Source: Candidatus Kaistia colombiensis
GTDB taxonomy: Bacteria; Pseudomonadota; Alphaproteobacteria; Rhizobiales; Kaistiaceae
NCBI GenBank assembly: GCA_029203105.1
Contig: CP119318.1
Location: forward strand, 3,362,501 to 3,426,500
Length of the DNA: 64,000 nucleotides
Reading direction: 5' to 3'
Part shown: positions 7,701 through 16,165 of the stretch, one piece after another
How the letters are laid out: every line of letters starts with the position of its first letter
Position numbering within the stretch: position 1 is the stretch's first letter
Made by a program: the position numbers and the translations under genes
Notes under the pieces: generated by a model
What the model was told of the DNA's origin: nothing
The model's input: the letters and a program-made list of their open reading frames with translations, nothing else
The model's database searches: none

Positions 7701-9970
7701 GCCGCCTCCGCAAGCGCCATGGCGCTCAAGGTTTCCGCCCAACGGGCGTTGAAGACGGCCCTGTCGACGCTGCGAGCGTGAACCTCCCAGGCATTGACGC
7801 CATCGGCCGGCGCCTCCGCGCCCAGAACGCGGACGGCAGGTAGCCACCAGGTCTTCAGGCCGGCCTTCGCAAGGCGCAGCGCCAGGTCGAGCCCCTTCTC
7901 GCGATTGCCGAGATAGCCGTACCCCTCCTGGCCGAGCGCCGCCATTGCCGCCTTCGACAAGATGCAACATTCGAGATTGGCGGCCGGCGTCGCTGCCGGA
8001 GCCATCGCATCGAGCGTCGCGGCCGGATAGCCGACATAGTTCTCCGCGAGACCACCCTCCTCGCCCGAAAGCCGATATCCGGCCCAGCGGATCGAATCGT
8101 CCTCATAGATCAAGGCCGGCGAGATGATCGACATGGCGTCGTGCTCCAGATGCGCCGCCCGCAGGCGACCGAGCCAACCGCGCTCGGCCGGCACGAGCGC
8201 CGCGGAGAACAGCACGATCCGATCCGTCTTCGCGACATTGGCCCCGACGATCAGAGCGTCGAAAACATCCGAAAAGGCGCTGACGCCGACGAGGTCGATC
8301 GACAGGCCATAGAAATCGGCAAGCCGGCGAATCTCGCCACGCAGCTCGGCGATGGTTTGCTCGGGCCCGGCCAGCACGATCGGGGTCGTCCGGACCTGCG
8401 GATCCAGCGCCATCAGGGCCAGCAACGTGGCGGCGTCCGTCGTCTGGTCGTCGAGCCCGATCACGAGGGTCGTGTCGGCGCCACTGGGAATGGCGACACC
8501 GACAGGCTCGACGCCCTCGACGCCGGCCGGCTTCGTCGCGGCGGAGGCGACGAGGGGAATGAGGTGCCGTTCGACGAGTTCTGAGACCGACGCGGCGCGG
8601 GCGCTGATCGACTTCAACTGCCGCGTGACGGCGTCGCGATAGGAAACCCGCTTCGGCACGACCGGTAGGTAGGCCGGCGGCGCATGCGGAATGACGAACT
8701 CGATATAGACCGGAGCGCTGCCATCGGGATCGAAATCCGGGACGAACGCCACAAAGCCATGACCATGGCGATCGGGATCGAGCTGCGACAGGAATGGCGC
8801 CTTGCCGTCAAAGGCGCGCGTGACGTCGGGCCGATCCAATCGGCTCCAGATCGGCTTCAAATCGATCGAGGCCTGTCGCCGACGCAGCTTGATCGCACCG
8901 ACGCGATGGTCCGGATCAAGCAGCCAGCCGCTGATCAAGAGACCGCCTTGTTCGATGCGCAGCGCGTGATCGATCGCCATCCGCACGGGAAGCGCAAGGG
9001 CGGACACCGTGTCCAGGCCCTCATAGCGATAAGCCGCCTCGCGCAGGCGCCCGATCACCTCGGCCGGACCACGCAATTTGGGCAGGATCGCGCGGGCATA
9101 GCCGGGCGTATCGCGGGGCGACGCCAGCAATCGCTGCTCATAGACGTCGGCATAGCGCCAACCGTCGCGGCCCCGGACATAGACGCGCTGCATGCCGAAC
9201 GGGTCGATCGGCTCGGGCGCCACGAGAACGGCAGCGAAGCCCTTGCCGCTATTGTTGAGATCCTGGCGGTCGAAGGCGGCCGCCGTGCATTCGGCGATCT
9301 GCGGCGTCGCCCCGCCGATCAGCACACGGCTGACGCCCGGCGTCATCTCCTGCGACCAGCCCTGCAGATAGACGTCGCCATCCTCGAACGCGCCGATGAT
9401 CTCGATGAAACCGTCGGCCTTGGCGCCTGCCTCGACCAGCGCCGTCATCGCCGCAAGCTTGCGCCGGCTCATCGGCCCCTGGCTCAGCATGCCGACAATG
9501 GCGTCAACGACGACCGGCGTGCCGGGTCCGGCAAGATCCCCGAGCGCCGCCGCCAGGGCCGACGGCCGCATCAGGTCCGGCAGCACCCGATAGGAAAGCG
9601 CGCGCCCCTGCCCGCGGAACGTGACGGCATTCAGCCGCTGGCCCTTGAGCGGCCCGGTGAACACGAGCGCGACGAAGCCGTGTGAGGCGCGCCCCTTGCT
9701 GTCAACCAGCGGCCAGCTCACGACCGGCGCCTTGCCCGGCAGGGTCGGGTCGCCATTGAGCAGGACCGGTTGCGCACCCGTCATCGGCGGGCCGGAACCG
9801 AGGATCAGGACAAGAGTCTCATTGATCGGACAGGCGATCGCGGTCTCGATCTTCGGCTGCGCCGCGGCCTCGCGTCGAGGTGGCGCTCCCGGCATCCCCA
9901 TGGTCGTGCCACCCTGCTCCTTGGACGCCACTTTCCCGGGGTCGGGTTCCTCGTCGCCGCGATACATCAT
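7697..9970 (-). CDS. Large GT2-related protein, apparently catalytically inactive paralogue
   Basis: A 757-residue protein with the same layout as the neighbour at 12827-15064. About 330 N-terminal residues are unrecognised, then comes a 'GGLL.xGW..DP' module (residues 342-352), and last a GT2-like domain. The shared order includes PALIYEDDSIRWAGY (residues 618-632), which matches PKLLFEDGSLQHAGL of the paralogue. The metal-binding Asn-Ser-Asp of the paralogue is replaced by Ser-Ala-Ala (589-591), and the EDSD motif becomes REKGLD (690-695). It therefore probably does not transfer sugar itself and may be a partner or scaffold subunit. An alternative is a divergent enzyme that uses other residues. 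Confidence 0.75.
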   Translation of the reverse strand: MMYRGDEEPDPGKVASKEQGGTTMGMPGAPPRREAAAQPKIETAIACPINETLVLILGSGPPMTGAQPVLLNGDPTLPGKAPVVSWPLVDSKGRASHGFVALVFTGPLKGQRLNAVTFRGQGRALSYRVLPDLMRPSALAAALGDLAGPGTPVVVDAIVGMLSQGPMSRRKLAAMTALVEAGAKADGFIEIIGAFEDGDVYLQGWSQEMTPGVSRVLIGGATPQIAECTAAAFDRQDLNNSGKGFAAVLVAPEPIDPFGMQRVYVRGRDGWRYADVYEQRLLASPRDTPGYARAILPKLRGPAEVIGRLREAAYRYEGLDTVSALALPVRMAIDHALRIEQGGLLISGWLLDPDHRVGAIKLRRRQASIDLKPIWSRLDRPDVTRAFDGKAPFLSQLDPDRHGHGFVAFVPDFDPDGSAPVYIEFVIPHAPPAYLPVVPKRVSYRDAVTRQLKSISARAASVSELVERHLIPLVASAATKPAGVEGVEPVGVAIPSGADTTLVIGLDDQTTDAATLLALMALDPQVRTTPIVLAGPEQTIAELRGEIRRLADFYGLSIDLVGVSAFSDVFDALIVGANVAKTDRIVLFSAALVPAERGWLGRLRAAHLEHDAMSIISPALIYEDDSIRWAGYRLSGEEGGLAENYVGYPAATLDAMAPAATPAANLECCILSKAAMAALGQEGYGYLGNREKGLDLALRLAKAGLKTWWLPAVRVLGAEAPADGVNAWEVHARSVDRAVFNARWAETLSAMALAEAA

Positions 9971-9991
9971 TCGATTCCGGTCCCGATCCAG

Positions 9992-10723
9992 TCAGTTGAG
10001 AAAGGCCACCAGCGTCACGCCGGCGCCAACCGCTGTGCCAATCAATCCCGCAAGCAGAAGCAACAGTGGCCTGGAGTCGCCGCGTCCGCGCTTGGCAAGC
10101 GTATCGATCCGCCCTTCCAGTCCGGCGACGATGCCGTCGAAGCGCATCAGGAAGACCTCCAGCTCGGAAAGCCGGCTGACGATCTCCGTTTGTGTTGTCT
10201 CGATTTGCTCAAGCTGCGCGGGCGGCGCGTCGCCGGCTGCTCCTTCGCTGCTGCGCTGGATGCCGCGCTGGTTGAGCTGAAGCTGGCGCTGCGCCGCCAT
10301 CAGCACCTCGAGCTTCTCCAGCACCCGCGTCAACGGCGCCGCGATCAGCGCCTCTGCCGCCTGCTCGTCCAGCGTCGGCGCGAAGAGGATGCGCTCCTCG
10401 CCGGTCGGCGATATCGCCACGATCGAGAGATCGCGCTGGCGGGCCGTAACGCTCTCCGGCAGCGGAATGTCGAAGGCATGCTGGCCATCGCCGACGCCGT
10501 TGCGGCGAAGGTCGGAGCGCAGCTTGTCGGCCGTCGCCTCGGCGATCTTCTGCGAACCGAGCGAGACGACGATCTGCATCCGGGCGCTGGGCTGGCTGCG
10601 ATCGAGTGCCCAGCCATAGAGCCGACCATTGTCGATGGCATCGACGCGCCCGGTCAGGCCGAGCGGCGCTTCCGTGGCCTTGGGTTTCTGTTGCAGGGAA
10701 GTGGCTTCCGCGGCAGATGGCAT
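9992..10723 (-). CDS. Membrane-anchored protein with N-terminal 'GWALD' module
   Basis: A 243-residue protein. Residues about 20-95 form a module reading GRVDAIDNGRLYGWALDRS, then ...ADKLRSDLRRNGVGDGQHAFDIPLP. This is a pattern often fused to alphaproteobacterial glycosyltransferases and methyltransferases. A charged, heptad-like stretch (about 125-205) suggests a coiled coil. The C-terminus is one hydrophobic helix (LLLLLAGLIGTAVGAGVTLVAFL), so it is likely a tail-anchored inner-membrane protein. The ATG at 10723 is chosen for its AAGGAG at seven-base spacing. No reaction can be assigned; position among glycosyltransferases suggests an assembly role. Confidence 0.65.
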   Translation of the reverse strand: MPSAAEATSLQQKPKATEAPLGLTGRVDAIDNGRLYGWALDRSQPSARMQIVVSLGSQKIAEATADKLRSDLRRNGVGDGQHAFDIPLPESVTARQRDLSIVAISPTGEERILFAPTLDEQAAEALIAAPLTRVLEKLEVLMAAQRQLQLNQRGIQRSSEGAAGDAPPAQLEQIETTQTEIVSRLSELEVFLMRFDGIVAGLEGRIDTLAKRGRGDSRPLLLLLAGLIGTAVGAGVTLVAFLN

Positions 10724-10734
10724 GGCGAGCTCCT

Positions 10735-11994
10735 TCAAGCCGGGATGCTGACGCGCGCGAGCGCATCGAATAGGGCGAGATAGTCACGCGCGACTGCGTC
10801 GACGGTCGGCGGCGGAACGGCATTGGCGGAAAGGCGCCGCCAGAGATCCGGATCCCCGGCCGCCTGCCGCAGGGTTCGCGCGAGATCGATCGGATCATCC
10901 GGCGCGACCGTCAGTCCGTTAACGCCGTGCTTGACCATTTCGGCCATGCCACCGATGCCGCTGACGATGACCGGCCGGCCCTGCTGCTGCGCCTCCTGGA
11001 TGACGAGCGGGGCATTTTCCCACCAGATCGAGGGCACGACGACCCAGTCGACCGCCGCCATCAGGGTCGGCACGTCCTGCCGGCGATAGGGGCCGCGGCG
11101 CACCACATGCGACGACGTTCGCGCAAATCGTTCGTCGAGTTCGGTCTTGAAGGCATCCGCCTGGAACGGCGTTCCGCCATGGATGCGCAGCTCGAAATCG
11201 GTGCCGGATTCGATCAGCCGCTCGGCCGCGTCGAGCAGCACGGTCCCGCCCTTCCACGGGTTGAGATTGCCGAAATATCCGAAGATGTTGCGCGGCGCGC
11301 CGTCCTCGCGCAGCGAAGGCACCCTGCCCCCATCCGGCTGGCCGTTCGAGATAACGTCGATCTTGTCGGCCTCGAGGCCCCAGGCGATGAACCGGTCCTT
11401 CAGGAAGGCGCTCGGCGAGACGAAGCGGTCGACAGTGGTCAGCAGCGTCTTCAGATAGCGCTCGCGCAGCAGAAACTGGTCGGCGGCAACCTCCGGAAAG
11501 CAGGCGTGGCAGCGATCCGGCGATGCGCCGTGGCAGCGCTCGCGACCGGTCGTGCGCATCATCAGGCCGTCATGGGCGCAGATCAGATAATAGTCGTGCA
11601 GCGTCATGACGATGCGCGCCTGCGGCAGCACCCGGCGCACTAGCGCCGGAAATTCCGCGCCGATCAGCAGCAAATGGTGGATGTGGACGACGTCGGGCTG
11701 GAATTCCCGCAGCAGCGCTTCCAGATCGGGAATGACGCCGTAGAGATCGACCTGGCTCATGAAGAAGCGGTCGAAATGGCCCGCCCAGAGCAGCATCTCG
11801 TCAGGGCCGCTACCGATGCCCTGAAAGCTGGTGCCCGGCTTCTCGTCGCGGTGGAGGCGGTTGGTGGCGCCGAGGAAGAAGGCCGCGTGGCCGGCCCGCT
11901 GATAGGCGCGGAACAGGTCATGCGCGAAGATCTCGGTGCCACCGGGGTGCAGATCCGGATGGTTGTGCGCGACGACCAGAATGCGTTCGGCCAT
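10735..11994 (-). CDS. Glycosyltransferase family 4-type (GT-B), paralogue of 6387-7700
   Basis: A 419-residue GT-B enzyme. N-terminal domain: ILVVAHNHPDLHPGGTEIFAHD. Donor-binding domain: GYFGNLNPWKGGTVLLDAAERL and DWVVVPSIWWENAPLVIQEAQQQGRP, with the E-x7-E region, then GIGGMAEMV. It shares with its paralogue the cysteine-containing insert around CHGASPDRCHACFPE. The ATG at 11994 starts two bases after the methyltransferase stop, so translation is probably coupled. The sugar donor cannot be read from sequence. Confidence 0.88.
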   Translation of the reverse strand: MAERILVVAHNHPDLHPGGTEIFAHDLFRAYQRAGHAAFFLGATNRLHRDEKPGTSFQGIGSGPDEMLLWAGHFDRFFMSQVDLYGVIPDLEALLREFQPDVVHIHHLLLIGAEFPALVRRVLPQARIVMTLHDYYLICAHDGLMMRTTGRERCHGASPDRCHACFPEVAADQFLLRERYLKTLLTTVDRFVSPSAFLKDRFIAWGLEADKIDVISNGQPDGGRVPSLREDGAPRNIFGYFGNLNPWKGGTVLLDAAERLIESGTDFELRIHGGTPFQADAFKTELDERFARTSSHVVRRGPYRRQDVPTLMAAVDWVVVPSIWWENAPLVIQEAQQQGRPVIVSGIGGMAEMVKHGVNGLTVAPDDPIDLARTLRQAAGDPDLWRRLSANAVPPPTVDAVARDYLALFDALARVSIPA

Positions 11995-11996
11995 GC

Positions 11997-12830
11997 TTAC
12001 CCCTTCTTCTCGACGACGAAGATATCCTGGTAGTGGGCCGCCTTCTGGCCGCGCCAATGCCCCAGGCTCTTCAGGCAGAGAGATAGGCCCATTCCCTGGA
12101 TGATCCGTTCGAAGAAGCCGTCGTCGAAGCCGACCGCGGAGAGCGGTGCATTGCGGTCCACCAGCCAGGCAGGTCCCTCGCCCTCGCGCTTGAAGGCAAG
12201 GCGCGGATCGCGCTGCGGCAAGGCTCCCTGCGCCGTTTCATCGAGCACGAACGCAGTGATGAACAGCCGCCCGCCGGGCACGAGCAGGCGCTTCGCCTCG
12301 CGGACGTAGGCGGCGATCTCGCGCGGCGGCAGATGGGTCGCCACCGAGATCATGAAGATGAAATCGAAGCTTTCCGGCTCGAACGGCAGGCGCAAAGCCT
12401 CGCCTCGGATCGCGCCCTTCGGATTGTAGATGTGATGCGCGACGTCGATATGGTCGAAGCGGAAATTGTCATAGGCCGGCGTGATGTGCCGGTTGCACCA
12501 GGCAACGCCATCGGCGACCGGATCCACCCCCCAATAGGCGCCGGCCGGCGTCAGATACTGCGTCAGCGGCACAGCGATGCGGCCGATGCCGCTGCCGATG
12601 TCGAGCACGCGATCGTCCGGCAGGATACCGCCGAGCCGTACGAGATGACCGAGGAACTCGGCCCCGATGGCGCGATAGTCGCCATCGCCGACGAATATGC
12701 TGTCGATCGTCGGTTCCGGCAAAAACCGATTGGCCTGAACGTTCTGCGTCAGCCAGGCGAGCCGATGTTCGTCAAAATCCGGACGCGTCTGCGGTTCGCC
12801 GACGGACTTCAGGGCGGTTGCGGCGGTCAT
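11997..12830 (-). CDS. Class I SAM-dependent methyltransferase
   Basis: A 277-residue Rossmann-fold methyltransferase with motif I DRVLDIGSGIGRIAVPL, an acidic motif II (YWGVDPVADGVAWC), and the FDFIFMISVATHLPPREIAAYVREAKRLLVPGG segment (motif IV onward). It probably methylates a sugar or an assembly intermediate, since it sits between two glycosyltransferases. It starts in an ATGA overlap with the upstream glycosyltransferase stop. Confidence 0.85.
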   Translation of the reverse strand: MTAATALKSVGEPQTRPDFDEHRLAWLTQNVQANRFLPEPTIDSIFVGDGDYRAIGAEFLGHLVRLGGILPDDRVLDIGSGIGRIAVPLTQYLTPAGAYWGVDPVADGVAWCNRHITPAYDNFRFDHIDVAHHIYNPKGAIRGEALRLPFEPESFDFIFMISVATHLPPREIAAYVREAKRLLVPGGRLFITAFVLDETAQGALPQRDPRLAFKREGEGPAWLVDRNAPLSAVGFDDGFFERIIQGMGLSLCLKSLGHWRGQKAAHYQDIFVVEKKG

Positions 12831-15064
12831 GCGGCGCTCCTGCGTCCGGCGCTCGCCGCTTCCGGACCTTCGGCGGCCTCGCCCATCAGTGCGCCGATGA
12901 CCGCATCCCAGCGCCGGGTATGGAGCCAGGAATTGTAGCGGGATGCGATGCCGCGCATGTAATCCCCGTTGCGGCGCATCGAGCGGCGCTCCAGATGGTA
13001 GAGCGCGACGCCCGGCTCATAGGCGACGTTCTGGCCGGCGCTCCGGATCTTCAGGCAGATATCGCTGTCCTCATAGTCGCCGATCACATAGTCCTCGGTG
13101 AAGCCGCCGACATCGGCGAAGGTTTCGCGCAGCATGACGAGGCAGGCGCCCGTCACGGCGGGAACCAGGCGAGGCCGGTTCGCGGGGGCGTGGCCACCCG
13201 GCATGCCCTTGAAATAATGGTGGTTGAGCCAGGTCCCGCGCGCGTCACGCTGGAAGTAGAGCCCGGCGTGCTGCAACGAGCCGTCCTCGAACAGCAGTTT
13301 GGGGCCGACCGCCCCAATCCGCGCGGAACCGCCCAGCTTGTCGCCAAGGCGGGCGAGCCAGCTTCCCCCGATAGGGATGACGTCGGAGTTCAAGAGATTG
13401 ACGACGAGGCCGCGCGCCAGCTCGACGCCGGCATTGTTGGCGCGGGCGTAGCCGGCATTGGCACTCATCACCGCCAGCGTCATCGGCATCTTGTAGAGCC
13501 GATAGAGCCCGCCGAGCAGATGACTGACTTCATCGGCCTGCTCGGGAGAATCCAGCACGAAGATGATCTCGGCCTGGTCGCGCAGACCGCGATCGGTGGC
13601 GAAGGCGGCGACCTGGAAGCGCAGATAGTCGAGCACGCGATAGAGCGGGATGACGATCGAAAACAGCGGTTCGGCCGGTGCCGAACCGAACTGCTCGACC
13701 TTGGCGATGGCGGCCGACTTGACCACGCGGCGCTGGATCTCGGCCAGTGCCGGGCCGAGCGTCGTCGACAGCAGGGCACCGGTCGCGTGCTGCAGCGGCA
13801 CGGAGCGCAGCGCCCCTGCCCGCATCGTGGCCGCGTCGATCGGCTGCGGCTTCGGAATGAGCTTGGTCTCGGTGCCGGACCGGAGCCGCATGCGAAAGCG
13901 CGGCTGCAGGATCGGCCCCGCCGGCTTCTCGTGCGGCAGGTAGGCGATGAACCCGGTCGCGTCATCGCGACCATTGCCTTCCGTCGTGCCGACCCGGCCG
14001 GGAAACGGATGCCAGACCGCATCGAGCGAGCGGGTCGCCTCGGCGGTGACATGGTCGATCCCGGCGATCAATTCCTGCGGGTCGCGAAACCAGCCACCGA
14101 CCAGCAGTCCGCCATCGAGCGACAAAGCGAGGTCCACTTCCGCACCGGGCTGGAACGGGGCGAGCTCGATGGCTTTGGGCGGCAAGGCGGCGCGCGCCTG
14201 CATGTCGATGACGGCGAGCCGCGCCTCCTCGGACTTGAGCGAAAGCGAACGGACCAGGAATTCGGTCAGGGCGCCATCGTTGCGGCGCGTGCCCCACCAG
14301 CGCAGAAAATTCGCCGGCCGCGCGCCACCCTTGCCGAGGGCGCGGATCGCCGTGCCGTTCTCGCCGATCAGCACCAGCGTTCCGGACGCTAGGCTCGTCG
14401 CATTGCCCTCGACCAGCAAGGTCAGCCCCCGCCTGCCGCTGCGATCGGGCTTGCGAGTGTACACCTCGCAGGTCAGCCGCTGGATGCCGCGCTCCGTCAC
14501 GAGGTGGGCCGAGGAAATCGCGCCAAGATCGGCGCTCGTCGTGAATTCGACCAGAGCGCTGTCGCGCGTGGGCAGGCAAGCGACGGCGGCCGGGGCGCTC
14601 CCGGGCTGCAGTTCCTGCGTCACCAGCTGCACTGCCTCGGCAAAGGTCGTCGAACGCGACAGCCGGAAGGCGCCGCACCAGGAGGTCAGCAGCGCGGTCA
14701 GCAGGGAAACGCGGGCGCGGCCGTCAAGATCATCGACCAGGGCCGCAATGTCCGGCCCGATGAACGGATCGGCCGGATCGACGTCGATCGTGTCGGAGGG
14801 GCCGAGCGTGCCGGCCGAGACAACCAGGCGAAGCGGGGTACGAGCGCGCAATGCCCAGAGAATGCGAGTGCCGCCATCGACCCGACCGAGACGAAGGCTG
14901 GCCAGCGGCGCCATGACCTCGCCATCCTGGCGGACGCAACGGGGCGGAACCGAACAGGGCCCAGGGATATCCCAGACGATCAGCGCCACATCCGAGGCCA
15001 ACTTGATGCTTCGGATCGCCTCAGCGTGATCATGGGAAGGCGATAGCGGGACGATTTCCAGCAT
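12827..15064 (-). CDS. Large glycosyltransferase family 2 protein with N-terminal accessory region
   Basis: A 745-residue protein from the ATG at 15064, which has GAGGTG at good spacing; a GTG at 15100 is the alternative. About 310 unrecognised N-terminal residues are followed by a 'GGLLVGGWFRDP' module (residues about 318-329). The GT2 domain starts near residue 467 with LFSIVIPLYRVLDYL. It has the metal-binding NSD (559-561), a GPKLLFEDGSLQHAGL segment, TGACLVMLRE, and the acidic GDYEDSDICLKI (about 663-674). Motifs look intact. It resembles the rhizobial ExpE2/ExpC-type large glycosyltransferases in general layout; that link is by context, not alignment. Confidence 0.82.
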   Translation of the reverse strand: MLEIVPLSPSHDHAEAIRSIKLASDVALIVWDIPGPCSVPPRCVRQDGEVMAPLASLRLGRVDGGTRILWALRARTPLRLVVSAGTLGPSDTIDVDPADPFIGPDIAALVDDLDGRARVSLLTALLTSWCGAFRLSRSTTFAEAVQLVTQELQPGSAPAAVACLPTRDSALVEFTTSADLGAISSAHLVTERGIQRLTCEVYTRKPDRSGRRGLTLLVEGNATSLASGTLVLIGENGTAIRALGKGGARPANFLRWWGTRRNDGALTEFLVRSLSLKSEEARLAVIDMQARAALPPKAIELAPFQPGAEVDLALSLDGGLLVGGWFRDPQELIAGIDHVTAEATRSLDAVWHPFPGRVGTTEGNGRDDATGFIAYLPHEKPAGPILQPRFRMRLRSGTETKLIPKPQPIDAATMRAGALRSVPLQHATGALLSTTLGPALAEIQRRVVKSAAIAKVEQFGSAPAEPLFSIVIPLYRVLDYLRFQVAAFATDRGLRDQAEIIFVLDSPEQADEVSHLLGGLYRLYKMPMTLAVMSANAGYARANNAGVELARGLVVNLLNSDVIPIGGSWLARLGDKLGGSARIGAVGPKLLFEDGSLQHAGLYFQRDARGTWLNHHYFKGMPGGHAPANRPRLVPAVTGACLVMLRETFADVGGFTEDYVIGDYEDSDICLKIRSAGQNVAYEPGVALYHLERRSMRRNGDYMRGIASRYNSWLHTRRWDAVIGALMGEAAEGPEAASAGRRSAA

Positions 15065-15105
15065 GCCGGGCACCTCGATATCGCAAACGCAGGAGAACAC
15101 TCCTA

Positions 15106-15135
15106 CGGCGTCCGGCGGGAGGGAACCGGACGCCG
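15106..15135 (-). other. GC-rich hairpin between RTX gene and downstream glycosyltransferase
   Basis: A perfect 10-bp inverted repeat (CGGCGTCCGG at 15106-15115 and its complement at 15126-15135) with a 10-base loop lies 3' of the RTX stop. No T-run follows on the minus strand. It may stabilise the RTX mRNA 3' end or partly stop transcription, so that the secreted RTX protein is made in excess over the glycosyltransferases. This is inference from position and stem only. Confidence 0.5.
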
Positions 15136-15157
15136 CAGGCGATCAGCTGACTTAGCG

Positions 15158-15871
15158 TCAGCCGATGACGAAATAGCTGCTCGGATGGTTCTGAACGTCG
15201 TGGACATTGACGTTGGCCAAGGTGATCGAGTCACCATGACCAAGATCAATGACCGTGCTCGACCCAACTTGAGTCGCGCGCGCAGCCAGATCATGTGCCG
15301 ATGTGATGTTGGTGCCGTTGATGTTCTTCTGGATCTGAAGAATATCTTCGCCGGCGTGGAAGTCGAGAACGACGTCATTGCCGCCGCCGCCGGTGAATAC
15401 AAACACGTCCTGGCCGGCGCCGCCGGTCAGAATGTCGTTGCCGGCCCCGCCGATCAGGATGTCGTTGCCATCACCGCCGATGAGGATGTCGCTGCCGTCC
15501 CCGCCCCGCAGGATATCGTCGCCAGCGCCGCCGATCAGAATGTCGTTGCCGGCGCCGCCGTCGAGGATGTCATTGCCGGCGCCGCCGTCGAGGATGTCGT
15601 TGCCGTCCCCGCCGAATAGCTGATCGTCGCCCTCGCCGCCGAACAGCATGTCGTCACCGGTGCCGCCGAAGAGCGTGTCGTTACCCGTGCCGCCGAACAA
15701 CAAATCGTTGCCGGCATCGCCATAGAGCGTGTCATCCCCCGCTTCGCCGAAGATCGTATCATCACCGTCGCCGCCGAATACGAAGTCGTTTCCAGCATGG
15801 GCGAAGATGATGTCGCTAAAGCGCGAGCCGAATAGGACGTCGTCATACGCCCCGCCTTCTAATGTGGCCAT
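15158..15871 (-). CDS. Small secreted calcium-binding RTX protein
   Basis: A 237-residue protein without a signal peptide. Residues about 8-156 consist of roughly sixteen tandem nonapeptides of the GGxGxDxUx type (for example GGAGNDILD, GGDGNDILI), which fold into a calcium-binding beta-roll. Residues 157-237 (VFVFTGGGGNDVVLDFHAGEDIL onward, ending YFVIG) look like the C-terminal cap and uncleaved type I secretion signal. The adjacent HlyD and ABC genes are the likely exporter. NodO and ExpE1 (WgeA) of rhizobia are the closest known type. The start follows AGGAGA. There is no catalytic domain, so a structural or polymer-binding role is likely. Confidence 0.9.
   Translation of the reverse strand: MATLEGGAYDDVLFGSRFSDIIFAHAGNDFVFGGDGDDTIFGEAGDDTLYGDAGNDLLFGGTGNDTLFGGTGDDMLFGGEGDDQLFGGDGNDILDGGAGNDILDGGAGNDILIGGAGDDILRGGDGSDILIGGDGNDILIGGAGNDILTGGAGQDVFVFTGGGGNDVVLDFHAGEDILQIQKNINGTNITSAHDLAARATQVGSSTVIDLGHGDSITLANVNVHDVQNHPSSYFVIG
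15404..15802 (-). repeat. Tandem 27-base coding repeats of the RTX beta-roll
   Basis: The DNA encoding the RTX nonapeptides repeats with a 27-base period; near-identical units are clearest at about 15410-15610. The repetition is protein-coding (the frame is never broken) and could allow repeat-number change by slippage or recombination. Confidence 0.85.
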
Positions 15872-16018
15872 TGAGGTCTCCTATGTCAGTCGCATCTCGC
15901 CGCCCAGATCGAAGTATCTCCGCGGCCGCCGGATCTTCCGCGACCGCTTCGGCCCCCGAAAGATATGACGCACCGCACTATAAGCGAACAGCAGAGACAT
16001 TCAATGACCAATGCGAAG

Positions 16019-16048
16019 ATTCTACTCAAAAGAACATTGGCAAATCAA
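16019..16048 (-). promoter_or_regulatory. Putative sigma-70 promoter of the RTX gene
   Basis: On the minus strand, TTGATT (16043-16048) and TAGAAT (16019-16024) are separated by 18 bases, in an AT-rich stretch that contrasts with the GC-rich genes around it. It would give a leader of roughly 140 bases before the RTX ATG at 15871. This fits the RTX gene having its own promoter apart from the hlyD-type gene upstream. Confidence 0.45.
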
Positions 16049-16142
16049 GACTATATAGGAATAATGGACGATTATTTGCCGAGTTACTTATATCTCTATA
16101 GATCTAAATTGTCTTGAATTTCGGAATATATAAGATCACGAA

Positions 16143-16159
16143 TTGCTGCAATGCAGCAA
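16143..16159. promoter_or_regulatory. 17-bp palindrome, candidate operator upstream of the RTX gene
   Basis: TTGCTGCA-A-TGCAGCAA is a perfect 8+1+8 inverted repeat in the 294-base gap between the HlyD-type gene and the RTX gene, about 95 bases upstream of the predicted -35. A one-base centre makes a transcription terminator unlikely and suits a dimeric regulator. The right half (AATGCAGCAA) recurs as AATTCAGCAA in the regulator/exporter intergenic region. Confidence 0.45.
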
Positions 16160-16165
16160 AAACCA

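Noticed and set aside
12818..14392. A 524-codon plus-strand frame over the large GT2 gene
   Set aside because: It mirrors the GT2 coding strand, lacks motifs and has the composition of a shadow frame.
15390..15800. CRISPR-like regular repeats
   Set aside because: The 27-base period is exactly nine codons and encodes RTX nonapeptides without variable spacers; it is a coding repeat.
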